A stretch of DNA of 33,394 nt from JBHOQS01 sp042408875 (lineage in GTDB: Bacteria; Chloroflexota; UBA11872; JBHOQS01), in assembly GCA_042408875.1 (NCBI GenBank), contig JBHOQS010000008.1, forward strand, positions 1-33,394, given 5' to 3'. Each line of letters begins with the position of its first letter. The first letter of the stretch is position 1. Position numbers and translations under genes: made by a program. Of the stretch, positions 13,771-21,725 are shown piece by piece. The notes under the pieces were generated by a model. It did no database searches. It worked only from the letters and a program-made list of their open reading frames with translations, and was not told the DNA's origin.

Positions 13771-16713
13771 GTGACTGTTTCGAATATTTCGAATATTACG
13801 AAGATCGCTGCCGAGCTCCAGCGCCGCCTTGAGGGAGAGGTGCGCTTTGACGACACCTCTCGTGTGCTCTACAGCACAGATGCCAGCATCTACCAGATCG
13901 TCCCGCTCGGCGTCGTCGTGCCGCGGCACGCCGGCGACGTCACCGAGACGATCCGCCTGGCAGCCGAGCACCGCGTGCCGGTGCTCCCCCGCGGCAGTGG
14001 CACCAGTTTGGGCGGCCAGACCGTCGGTGAAGCGATCGTGCTCGACTTCTCCAAGTACATGAACCAGATCCTGGAGCTGAACGTTGCGGAGCGCTGGGCG
14101 CGCGTCCAGCCCGGTGTCATCCTGGACCAGCTCAACGACTGGCTGAAGCCGCACGGCCTGCACTTCGCCCCCGACGTCTCCACCAGTAATCGCGCTAGCA
14201 TCGGCGGTATGGTCGGCAACAATTCCAGCGGGGCGCACTCGCTGCTCTACGGCAAGACTATCGATCATGTGCGGGCGCTCCAGGTCGTCCTGAGCGATGG
14301 CAGCGAAGCGATCTTCCGGGAGCTGAGCGAGAGCGAGTGGCAGGCGAAGGAAACATCCAGCGGTCTGGAAGGGCAGATCTACCGCGCGGTGGCCCGGCTT
14401 ACTAGAGAAAACCGCGACGAACTCCTGGCCCGCGTGCCGAAGCTGCTGCGCCGCGTGGGGGGCTACAACCTCGATCGCTTGCTTCCTCCAGAGGACCAAC
14501 GGCACTTCGAGGCCGGGCGGCTGCATCGCGACACTGACTGGCGCAACCTAGCGAAGATCGTGGTCGGCTCAGAAGGGACGCTGTGCGCCGTGACCGAGGT
14601 TACGGTCCATCTGGTGCCGAACCCCAAGCACAAAGCCCTGTGCGTGGTGCACTTCCACGATCTCATCGAGGCGTTGGAAGCCGTGCCGCTCATGCTGGCG
14701 TGCGAGCCGGCGGCCATCGAGCTGACCGACCGCTGCATCCTCGACCTGACGAAGGGGAACCTGGCCATGGCAGCCAAGCGCGCCTTCCTCGACGGCGACC
14801 CCGAGGCAATCCAGGTCGTGGAATGCTATGGGGAGAGCATGGACGAGGTGCGCGCCCGGCTGGAGCACCTCAAGCAGGCGCTGCGGCGCGCCGGCTACGG
14901 CTATAGCTACGTCGATGCCATCACTCCGGAGGAACAGGCCCGTGTGTGGGACGTGCGCAAGGCCGGCCTGGGCCTGCTGATGGGCCTCAAGGGAGATGCA
15001 AAGCCGATCGGCTTCGTCGAGGACACGGCGGTGCCACCGGAGCATTTGGCGGCGTACATCCGTCGCTTCCGGCAACTGCTGGCCGAGCGCGGCGTCGAAG
15101 CGTCGTATTACGCCCACGCCTCAGTCGGCTGTCTCCACGTGCGGCCGATGCTGAACCTGAAGGACCGCCGCGATGTCGAGAAGATGCGCGATATCGCCGT
15201 GGCAGTGAGCGACCTGGTCGCCGAGTACGGTGGGGCGATGAGCGCCGAGCACGGCGACGGGCTGGTGCGCTCCGAGTTCACCGAGAAGATGTACGGGCCG
15301 CGGCTCTACGCTGCCTTCAAAGCGGTGAAGCGCGCCTTCGACCCCCACGGGATCATGAACCCCGGCAAGATCGTCGATGCGCCCCCGATGCACACGCATC
15401 TGCGCTACGGCGAAGGCTACCGCACGCTTCCGGTGAAGACTTACTTCGACTTCCGTGCCGACGGCGGCATGGCCGGGCATATCGAACTGTGCAGCGGCGT
15501 CGGCGCCTGCCGCAAGCTCACCGGTGGGACGATGTGCCCGTCCTTCCGCGCCACCCGCGAGGAGGCGCACAGTACCCGCGGCCGCGCCAACATGCTGCGC
15601 GCGGCAATGTCCGGCCTGCTCGGTATCGAGGGGCTGGCTGATCGGCGGGTCTATGACGTACTGGACCTCTGCCTGGAGTGCAAGGCCTGTAAGGCCGAGT
15701 GCGAGGCCAACGTGGACATGGCCCGGCTCAAGGCCGAGTTCCTGGCGCACTATTACGATACACATGGCCTGCCCCTGTCCGCCCGGCTGTTCGGCCACAT
15801 CGCTCTGCTCAGCCGCATCGGCTGCGCCCTGGCCCCCTTCTCGAACTGGGCCCTGGAGCTGCCCCTGAATCGCCTGCTGCTCGAGAAGCTCGCCGGCATC
15901 GACCGCCGCCGGCCACTACCGCGCTTTGCGCGGCCGGCCTTCCCACAGTGGTTCGCCCGCCACACGCGCACTGTGCGCACAGATGGTAGGCCGTCTGTGG
16001 TCCTCCTGGACGATACATTCATGCGGTACAACGAGCCCCAGATCGGCATCGCGGCGGTACGCCTGCTGGAGGCGTTTGGCTACCGTGTCGTGCGCGCCGG
16101 CCTGGCCTGCTGCGGCCGTCCGATGATCTCCAAGGGCATGCTGCGGCAGGCACGGCAGCTAGCGGAGCGAAACATGCGCCGTCTGCTGCCGCTGGTTGAG
16201 CAGGGCCTGCCCGTCCTGGGCTGTGAGCCGAGCTGCATCAGCGCCCTGACCGACGACTATCCAGCTCTGCTCGCCACGCCTGAGGCCAAGCTGGTGGCCT
16301 CGCAGACGTTCCTGCTAGAGCACTGGCTGATGCAGCAGCGGAGCCATCCGGCACAGCCATCGTTCGCACCCGTGCCGCGGCAGGTGCTCTTGCATGGCCA
16401 CTGCCATCAGAAGGCCCTCTTCGGCACCGCCCCGACACTGGCCCTCCTACGGCTGCTGCCAGCAGCCGAGGTGAGCGAGATCCCGTCGGGCTGTTGCGGG
16501 ATGGCCGGATCCTTCGGCTACGAGAAGGCACACTACGACCTCTCGCGCACGATCGGTGAGCTGAGCGTGCTCGCAACCGCCAGGCAGGCGCCCGCGGACG
16601 CTGTGCTCGTGGCTCCCGGCACCTCCTGCCGCCACCAGATCGCCCACTTCGCCGGCCGTGAGGCCCGGCACCCCGTCGAGCTGGTTGCCTCTGCGCTTAC
16701 TGATACCCCCTGA
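13771..16713 (+). CDS. FAD-binding and Fe-S-binding oxidoreductase (GlcD-GlpC-type fusion, D-lactate/2-hydroxyacid dehydrogenase-like)
   Basis: The 980-residue protein fuses a PCMH-type FAD domain and FAD-oxidase C-terminal domain (about 1-540) to an Fe-S/CCG region (about 560-970). FAD-binding features include LPRGSGTSLGGQTVG and ASIGGMVGNNSSGAHS. The Fe-S part has CSGVGACRK with a following MCPS, then CLECKACKAECEAN, which could bind clusters. GLACCGRPM and SGCCGMAGSFGYE are the cysteine-rich CCG motifs of GlpC/HdrB-type subunits. Such fusions oxidise D-2-hydroxyacids (D-lactate, glycolate, D-2-hydroxyglutarate) and pass electrons to the respiratory chain. The exact substrate is unknown. 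GTG 13771 follows GGAGG by 6 bp. Nothing looks truncated. Confidence 0.88.
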   Translation: MTVSNISNITKIAAELQRRLEGEVRFDDTSRVLYSTDASIYQIVPLGVVVPRHAGDVTETIRLAAEHRVPVLPRGSGTSLGGQTVGEAIVLDFSKYMNQILELNVAERWARVQPGVILDQLNDWLKPHGLHFAPDVSTSNRASIGGMVGNNSSGAHSLLYGKTIDHVRALQVVLSDGSEAIFRELSESEWQAKETSSGLEGQIYRAVARLTRENRDELLARVPKLLRRVGGYNLDRLLPPEDQRHFEAGRLHRDTDWRNLAKIVVGSEGTLCAVTEVTVHLVPNPKHKALCVVHFHDLIEALEAVPLMLACEPAAIELTDRCILDLTKGNLAMAAKRAFLDGDPEAIQVVECYGESMDEVRARLEHLKQALRRAGYGYSYVDAITPEEQARVWDVRKAGLGLLMGLKGDAKPIGFVEDTAVPPEHLAAYIRRFRQLLAERGVEASYYAHASVGCLHVRPMLNLKDRRDVEKMRDIAVAVSDLVAEYGGAMSAEHGDGLVRSEFTEKMYGPRLYAAFKAVKRAFDPHGIMNPGKIVDAPPMHTHLRYGEGYRTLPVKTYFDFRADGGMAGHIELCSGVGACRKLTGGTMCPSFRATREEAHSTRGRANMLRAAMSGLLGIEGLADRRVYDVLDLCLECKACKAECEANVDMARLKAEFLAHYYDTHGLPLSARLFGHIALLSRIGCALAPFSNWALELPLNRLLLEKLAGIDRRRPLPRFARPAFPQWFARHTRTVRTDGRPSVVLLDDTFMRYNEPQIGIAAVRLLEAFGYRVVRAGLACCGRPMISKGMLRQARQLAERNMRRLLPLVEQGLPVLGCEPSCISALTDDYPALLATPEAKLVASQTFLLEHWLMQQRSHPAQPSFAPVPRQVLLHGHCHQKALFGTAPTLALLRLLPAAEVSEIPSGCCGMAGSFGYEKAHYDLSRTIGELSVLATARQAPADAVLVAPGTSCRHQIAHFAGREARHPVELVASALTDTP

Positions 16714-16732
16714 GGGTATAATCAGGGCTTTT
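16708..16732 (+). terminator. possible intrinsic terminator after the dehydrogenase gene, overlapping a TATAAT
   Basis: CCCTGA (16708-16713) pairs with TCAGGG (16722-16727) across an 8-base loop and is followed by CTTTT. This is a short terminator-like element that contains the stop codon. The loop and descending arm contain TATAAT (16717-16722), so the same stretch could instead be the -10 element for the flavoprotein gene that starts at 16908. A -35 match is not evident. Confidence 0.4.
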
Positions 16733-16786
16733 CCCGATGCCCCCAGCGCGCCACAGGATGTAGCCTGAAGCTGGACGCACACAGGA

Positions 16787-16825
16787 AGTGCTGCCCGCGC
16801 ACCGCAGCAGTGCGCGGGCAGCACT
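16787..16825. other. perfect 16-bp inverted repeat in the leader of the SQR-like gene
   Basis: AGTGCTGCCCGCGCAC (16787-16802) is the exact reverse complement of GTGCGCGGGCAGCACT (16810-16825), with a 7-base loop. It lies about 80 bp before the start codon and about 75 bp after the end of the previous gene. No T-run follows. It could be a T-less terminator, an RNA stability element or a protein-binding site. Its very high GC content makes a folded RNA hairpin likely if transcribed. Confidence 0.6.
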
Positions 16826-16907
16826 GGCATGGGCATGGACGCGCCGGCTGGCCGGCCGCACAGCCGAGGCCGTGGCAACGGTGGCCGCCGGCGGAAGGAG
16901 AGTAGCT

Positions 16908-18161
16908 ATGGCACAACGCGTTGTGGTGCTTGGTGGAGGGTTCGGCGGGCTGGAGAGCGCCTACTACCTGAAATGGCGCCTGGGTGATCGGGCCCTGGTG
17001 ACACTCGTGTCGGACCGGCCCGACTTCCTGTTCAAGCCCAACACGATCTATATTCCGTTTGGGCTGCCGCCTGAAAAACTCATGTTCCCAATCGCCCCAG
17101 GCGCGCAGCGGGCCGGCGTTACCTTCGTACAGGCTCGCGTCGAGGACGTCGACCCAGCGAAACAGGAGGTCATCACCACACGGGGCCAGGTGCCGTTCGA
17201 CCGGCTGATTATTGCCACCGGCGCGGGCATGCGACCGGAGGAGATCCCTGGCCTGAAAGAGCATGCGGTAGGCATCTGGACCGTTGACGAGATGCTTCGG
17301 TTGCGCAGCGAGCTGCAGCGTCTGGTGGAGCGAGCGCTCACCCGTGGCCAGCAGCACGTGCTTTTCCTGGTGCCCCCCAGCAACAAGTGCTCCGGGCCAC
17401 TCTATGAGCTGGTGTTCATGCTGGACACCTGGCTACGCCGCAAGCACGCTCGCGGGCTGGTGCATATCGTGTACACGACGTACGAGCGAACTTTTATCCA
17501 GGCGTTCGGGCCGCGCCTGCATGAGGTCGTGACCCGTGAGTTCCAGGTGCGAGGCATCGAAGGGCTCTCTGAGCACATCGTAACTCACGTCGAGGCCGGT
17601 ACGGTTCACTACACCAACGGGGCGCGCATCCCCTTTGATCTGCTGATCACCTTCCCACCGTATGTTGCTGCCCGGCCGTACACGAGCTTGCCATCTGACG
17701 ACCGCGGCTTCGTGGCCGCGGAGCTGGAGACCCGCCGCGTCCAAGGGCATCCCCATATCTATGTTGCCGGCGACGCCGCTGACTTTCCGGTCAAGCAGGC
17801 CTTCTTGGCATTCCTCCAGGCCGACGCGGCCGCCGAGCAGATCGCCGCAGAGCTTGCTGGCGAGTACCCGCGGCTGTGCTTTGAGCCGACCAGCATGTGT
17901 GTCATGGAGATGTTCGATAAGGCGACGTTCGCCCAGGTGCCGTTGCGCGTGACTGGCGATCCCCAGCGGCCCGTCGAGGTCCGCGCCGACGCGCTCCACC
18001 TATATAAAGTCGGCGTGTCACCGTTGTGGCGCGCTGGGAAAGCGCTGCTCGGCCTGTACCTGCCGTTCCGCTTCCGCGCCGGCCAGCCGTTCCACGCCGG
18101 ACCCCTCTGGCAGGCCATGGACCTCGGCCTGAGCGTGATGTCTACCCTCCTCGCGCGATAG
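16908..18161 (+). CDS. sulfide:quinone oxidoreductase-like FAD-dependent oxidoreductase
   Basis: The 417-residue flavoprotein begins with the dinucleotide-binding motif VVVLGGGFGGLESA (5-18), has the IIATGAG strand (101-107) and the second FAD motif YVAGDAADF (285-293), followed by KQAFLAFLQADAAAEQIA. Cysteine 161 in NKCSGPLYE, with C324 or C331 in a C-terminal segment, matches the spacing of the redox cysteines of sulfide:quinone oxidoreductases, which oxidise sulfide at the membrane surface. The C-terminus carries hydrophobic/amphipathic stretches suited to membrane association. A type II NADH dehydrogenase is the alternative, but the cysteines and the motif GPLYELVFMLDTWLRRK favour the SQR group. 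ATG 16908 follows GGAAGGAG. The open frame extends to 16788 but would read through the hairpin. Confidence 0.75.
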   Translation: MAQRVVVLGGGFGGLESAYYLKWRLGDRALVTLVSDRPDFLFKPNTIYIPFGLPPEKLMFPIAPGAQRAGVTFVQARVEDVDPAKQEVITTRGQVPFDRLIIATGAGMRPEEIPGLKEHAVGIWTVDEMLRLRSELQRLVERALTRGQQHVLFLVPPSNKCSGPLYELVFMLDTWLRRKHARGLVHIVYTTYERTFIQAFGPRLHEVVTREFQVRGIEGLSEHIVTHVEAGTVHYTNGARIPFDLLITFPPYVAARPYTSLPSDDRGFVAAELETRRVQGHPHIYVAGDAADFPVKQAFLAFLQADAAAEQIAAELAGEYPRLCFEPTSMCVMEMFDKATFAQVPLRVTGDPQRPVEVRADALHLYKVGVSPLWRAGKALLGLYLPFRFRAGQPFHAGPLWQAMDLGLSVMSTLLAR

Positions 18162-18173
18162 CCAGGCCAGGGA

Positions 18174-18217
18174 GGAGCTGAGCGCCCGCACTGGTGAGGT
18201 CCCTGGCACTCAGCTCC
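18174..18217. terminator. inverted repeat after the SQR-like gene
   Basis: GGAGCTGAGCGCC (18174-18186) pairs with GGCACTCAGCTCC (18205-18217) with one internal mismatch and an 18-base loop. It starts 13 bp after the stop codon. There is no T-tract. It resembles the other T-less hairpins in this window. Confidence 0.45.
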
Positions 18218-18352
18218 CCAGGTGCTGTGTGGCCACCCTGGGGATCGACATTGCCGCATTGACACGCTACACTGTCGGTAGCGCGGTGCCTGCAGTGCTG
18301 TCCTCCTCGACTCGCCCTGCGGCATACGCAACATGCTCAGTGGGTCGCAGCC

Positions 18353-20104
18353 ATGCCATTCATTCGCGTTGGCCTGGTCGAATTCCCGGCGGAGACGCTC
18401 GATGCCCGCCTGCACGCTCTCGGGGTGCGTTCGCTCTTGGAGCAGGACGGCGTCGCCTACACGGTCCTGGACAGCACCCGGCCGGCCGAAGTGTTGGGCC
18501 AGGTGGATGTGTTGGTGCTGGTCGACTATATGCAGATCGGTCCCCGCGAGGCGGCGCAGTGGTTGCCGGTGCTGGAGCGGATGCCTGTGCTCTGGACGGG
18601 TTTGCTGCACCCACAGGCGCCGGATGAGTTCGTGCAGGCGCTTGGCCTGCCCGTCGGTGGTGATCGCCCGCAGAATGATACCACCGGCCTGCTGCGTGTC
18701 TTCTACTCCCGCTACCACAAAATTACCGAACGGCTGAGCGATTCTGCCGAGCGCTCTGTGCGGCTGAAGCGCATTCCGACCTTGCTCGTCACGGCCACAC
18801 TGCCAGAAGGCACCGAAGAGGTCGTGACGCTTGAGCTTGCCGATGGCACGCGGCTGGGCGCCGCGGTGGTCGCCCGGGAGCAGCCGCAGCGCCGCGTTAC
18901 CCTGTGCTTCCCGGCCGGTCTGGTCTTCACGACCCGCACTGGCCGCCATCTCGACCTGCGCGCCGACCTGGACGAGTTCGATTATCCGAGTTCGACGGCG
19001 GTTGACTCGGTGCGTGTGTTGCTGCGCGAGGGGCTGCGCTGGCTGGCCCCACAGGACGCCCTCCCGCGGCTCTACCTCTGGCCGCTGTGGGGCGCCGACG
19101 GAGCTCTGGCCGGTCCAGAGATGGTGCCTCGCGGAGCGTACATGCTGAGCCACAACCTCTGCGCGGAGTCGGCGGCCGGGGTCGAGTTTATCCTGGAGAC
19201 CTGCCGCACGCACGGGCTGCACACGTCGTTCTTCCTGCCGACGCCAGACCTGCTGCTACCCGAGCAGGCAGAGGGGCACGACGTGGCGCTCCAGACCAGC
19301 GACGCCGCGCCGCAGGAGGAGTTGATCTGGCAGAAACGCGCCCTCGAGGAGCGGCAGGGCCGCCCGGTGCAGGGCTGGCGCCGCATGGGGCCCTCGCAAC
19401 AGGAGAGCTATCCAGGTATCTGGCGGCGTCTCGTGCGCGCTGGGTTTACCTGGTGCTCAAGCTTCCCCGTGCAGAGCCAGTGCGGCCTGGCGCCGTCCGA
19501 GGGCACGGCCACCGGCTGCCGGCTCCCGTACTGGATCGTGGATGTAGAAACTGCCGAGCACCTGCCGCTGGTGGAGCTGCCTAGCCTGGACACCCAGGAT
19601 ATCGAGCGCCTGACCAATATTCGCTACGGCGCGCGGCTCTCGCAGTGGCAGTTCGAGGCCCATGCCCGCTCGCGGCTGGACCTCATCCAGAAGAATAACG
19701 TGGCCGGCGGTTATCACCTACACGGCTGGACGGCCGGCGGCGCAACCGAGGAAGGGCGCTTCTACGGCGCGCCTGGCTGCCGCGACCTGCTTCAGCGGGT
19801 GATCGAGTGGGCCAAGGAGCGGGAGGTGGCCATTGTGACGCACCAGCAGGTCTACGATTGGTGGAGCTATCGTGCCCGCTGCCGGCTCACCGTGCACCGC
19901 ACCCTGGTGGAGCTGGCCGCGCCCGAGGGCGCCTACCGGCCGGTGCTCGAGGTCATGCAGCCGGCAGCGCAAGAGGACGCGCTGGCGCTGGAGGTCGAGG
20001 GGGCAGCCGGGCAGCCGGTGGTGTGGGGCAGCCGGACCGAGCGGCGTTACCTTCTCCCGGCGGCCCCGGGAGAGGAGCCGCTGCGCGTCGGAGTAGTGTC
20101 CTGA
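18353..20104 (+). CDS. uncharacterised protein with degenerate NodB/polysaccharide-deacetylase-like domain
   Basis: The 583-residue protein has no signal peptide and no family I can name with certainty. Residues 1-110 look like a Rossmann/GATase-like domain (VDVLVLVDYMQIG, then MPVLWTGLLHP). Residues 140-210 look like a beta-rich insert. Residues 255-505 resemble the NodB barrel of polysaccharide deacetylases: YMLSHNLCAES, then CRTHGLHTSFFLP, EGHDVALQTSD, KRALEERQGRPVQGWRRMG, YHLHGW and a closing IVTHQQVYDWW. The metal-binding HDD-type triad appears as S-H-N and the second motif as HDVALQT, so catalytic competence is doubtful. The rest, from about 510, is a beta-rich tail. The start at ATG 18353 has a weak ribosome-binding site. 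A carbohydrate-active or sugar-binding role is only an inference. Confidence 0.55.
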   Translation: MPFIRVGLVEFPAETLDARLHALGVRSLLEQDGVAYTVLDSTRPAEVLGQVDVLVLVDYMQIGPREAAQWLPVLERMPVLWTGLLHPQAPDEFVQALGLPVGGDRPQNDTTGLLRVFYSRYHKITERLSDSAERSVRLKRIPTLLVTATLPEGTEEVVTLELADGTRLGAAVVAREQPQRRVTLCFPAGLVFTTRTGRHLDLRADLDEFDYPSSTAVDSVRVLLREGLRWLAPQDALPRLYLWPLWGADGALAGPEMVPRGAYMLSHNLCAESAAGVEFILETCRTHGLHTSFFLPTPDLLLPEQAEGHDVALQTSDAAPQEELIWQKRALEERQGRPVQGWRRMGPSQQESYPGIWRRLVRAGFTWCSSFPVQSQCGLAPSEGTATGCRLPYWIVDVETAEHLPLVELPSLDTQDIERLTNIRYGARLSQWQFEAHARSRLDLIQKNNVAGGYHLHGWTAGGATEEGRFYGAPGCRDLLQRVIEWAKEREVAIVTHQQVYDWWSYRARCRLTVHRTLVELAAPEGAYRPVLEVMQPAAQEDALALEVEGAAGQPVVWGSRTERRYLLPAAPGEEPLRVGVVS

Positions 20105-20121
20105 ACACCGGTGTGCAGTCT

Positions 20122-20184
20122 TTGCTAGAGTTCATGTAACAATAATTATAATTAACAGTAATTAACAATTATTACTGTTAATTA
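20122..20184 (+). promoter_or_regulatory. AT-rich promoter region with 14-bp perfect palindrome
   Basis: TAATTAACAGTAAT (20149-20162) is the exact reverse complement of ATTACTGTTAATTA (20171-20184), with an 8-base spacer. TATAAT at 20147-20152 overlaps the left arm. A weak TTGCTA at 20122-20127 stands 19 bp upstream. The palindrome would cover the -10 and the start-site region, as a repressor operator would. The whole stretch 20134-20190 is very AT-rich against its GC-rich surroundings. It lies 64 bp before the hydroxyacid dehydrogenase start. Confidence 0.5.
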
Positions 20185-20247
20185 CAGAACAATTGCTAGC
20201 AGCCTGCTGGATCTTAAGCGTGTTCCAGTGGCGCGAGTGAGGATGCG

Positions 20248-21141
20248 ATGAACCTGGGGTTTATTGGACTGGGTAAGATGGGCAAGCCGATGGTGCGGCA
20301 CCTGCTACGTGCCGGTTATCGGGTCACCGTGCACAACCGCAGTCGGGCCCCGGTGGAGGAACTGGCCCGCGAGGGCGCGGTGCCGGCGTTCAGCCCGGCA
20401 GAGGTGTCGGCAGCCAGCGACATCGTGCTGACCTGCCTGACGAACACGCAGTCAGTCGAAGAGGTGTACTTCGGGCCGCAGGGGCTCATTCCGTCGGCCC
20501 GCCCGGGACAGATCCTGGTAGACCACAGCACTGTCGGCCCGGCCACCAGTCGCGCCTGTGCCGAGGGAGCCCGCGCCAAAGGGGCGGACTTCCTGGACGC
20601 GCCGGTGAGCGGCGGACCGGCCGGGGCGGAGGCTGGTACGCTCACCATCATGGTCGGCGGCACGGCCGAGACGTTCGAGCGGGCGCTGCCAGTGTTCCAG
20701 GCCTATGGCAAGAACATCCGCCTGGTCGGGCCGACCGGCGTAGGCAGCGTGATCAAGCTGGCCAACCAGTTGCTCGTGGCGATCAACATGGCCGGCGTGG
20801 TGGAGGCGATGGTGCTGGGCACCAAGGCCGGCGCCGATCCCGCGGTAATGCTGGAGGTGCTGAGCACCAGCTTCGGTTCCAGCGCCATGCTCACGCGGGC
20901 GGTGCCCATGTTCCTCCAGCGCACCTTCACGCCCGGCACTCCGGTAAACTTGATCTTGAAAGACCTGGGGCTGATCCGTGAGCTGGGCAAGCAGGAGACG
21001 GTGCGCCTGCTGATGGGCAGCCTCGCCGAGGAGATCTTCGGGGAGGCCCGCGCCGAAGGCTACGGTGAGGACGACATGGCCAGTCTGGTGCGTCCGCTGG
21101 AGCGCCTGGCTGGTGTGGAGGTCACCGCAAAGAACACGTGA
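20248..21141 (+). CDS. NAD(P)-dependent beta-hydroxyacid dehydrogenase (3-hydroxyisobutyrate/tartronate semialdehyde type)
   Basis: The 297-residue protein begins with the NAD(P)-binding signature LGFIGLGKMGKPM, followed by VTVHNRS. The substrate motif is DAPVSGGPAGAEAGTLTIMV (about 117-136), and the catalytic lysine lies in GPTGVGSVIKLANQ (about K171 region). This matches the family that reversibly oxidises 3-hydroxyisobutyrate, reduces tartronate semialdehyde or handles related short hydroxyacids. The substrate cannot be fixed by eye. ATG 20248 follows GTGAGGATG. It has its own AT-rich control region upstream and is followed 9 bp later by a small membrane protein gene, perhaps in the same transcript. 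Confidence 0.9.
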   Translation: MNLGFIGLGKMGKPMVRHLLRAGYRVTVHNRSRAPVEELAREGAVPAFSPAEVSAASDIVLTCLTNTQSVEEVYFGPQGLIPSARPGQILVDHSTVGPATSRACAEGARAKGADFLDAPVSGGPAGAEAGTLTIMVGGTAETFERALPVFQAYGKNIRLVGPTGVGSVIKLANQLLVAINMAGVVEAMVLGTKAGADPAVMLEVLSTSFGSSAMLTRAVPMFLQRTFTPGTPVNLILKDLGLIRELGKQETVRLLMGSLAEEIFGEARAEGYGEDDMASLVRPLERLAGVEVTAKNT

Positions 21142-21150
21142 TGGTCAGGG

Positions 21151-21681
21151 ATGTCAGCACGTAGAGCTCGCCCACTGCCGAACGGCCGCGCGCGCACGAA
21201 TGGACACGCATCGCTGCCGCTGGGCAGCGCTCCGGAAGTCTTCCGGCCCACGCGCCGGCCGCTTGTCCAGGCCGCGGTGCTGATCGTGCCGGTCGCAGGG
21301 GTGCTGCTTTACTTTAACATCACCCATCCGTCGGCGGACTACCTGGTCTTTTATATGCTGCTGGCAGTGATGATCGGCATGGCGCTGATGACCTACGTGC
21401 TGCGTCCCGGCGTGACCGTGATCCTCGATCCGGCCGGCGTCGTCGGCATCCAGGGGCGCAGGCAGGTAGCCATTCCGTGGCCGCAGGTGCAGTCCGTGCG
21501 AGAGCTGCCTGTGGCCATCGCACGAGGCGCCGAGCGCCGCCTGGTGATCGAGGGACGCGGGGAGCGCGGGCGAGCGCGTATCACTGTGCACCGCTCATAC
21601 ATTCAGAACTATGACCGCTTGAAGACGGCGCTGCTCCAGCGTGTGCCGAAGAGCTGCCGGATCGAGGTTCTCCCCTCGTAA
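21151..21681 (+). CDS. small membrane protein with PH-like domain
   Basis: The 176-residue product has a basic N-terminus (about 1-38), two membrane helices (about 40-56 and 65-85), and a soluble C-terminal part (about 88-176). The latter contains VTVILDPAGVVGIQGRRQVAIPWPQVQSV and a helix ending in LKTALLQRVP. That pattern of two helices, then a strand reading GxxxxxIPWxxVxxV, resembles bacterial PH-like domain proteins (YcxB/YdbT-like). Function is unknown. It lies 9 bp after the hydroxyacid dehydrogenase and converges on the oppositely oriented Gfo/Idh gene. Confidence 0.6.
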   Translation: MSARRARPLPNGRARTNGHASLPLGSAPEVFRPTRRPLVQAAVLIVPVAGVLLYFNITHPSADYLVFYMLLAVMIGMALMTYVLRPGVTVILDPAGVVGIQGRRQVAIPWPQVQSVRELPVAIARGAERRLVIEGRGERGRARITVHRSYIQNYDRLKTALLQRVPKSCRIEVLPS

Positions 21682-21725
21682 TACCAGAGCGGTTCGGCAG
21701 AGCCCCTTGACCTCCCGATCCCCAG

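Noticed and set aside
18259..18264. Perfect TTGACA upstream of the NodB-like gene
   Set aside because: No acceptable -10 hexamer at 16-18 bp, and the surroundings are GC-rich, so it was not called a promoter.
20134..20190. Replication origin or transposon end in the AT-rich stretch
   Set aside because: No DnaA-box cluster, no transposase and no target-site duplication; promoter plus operator explains it better.
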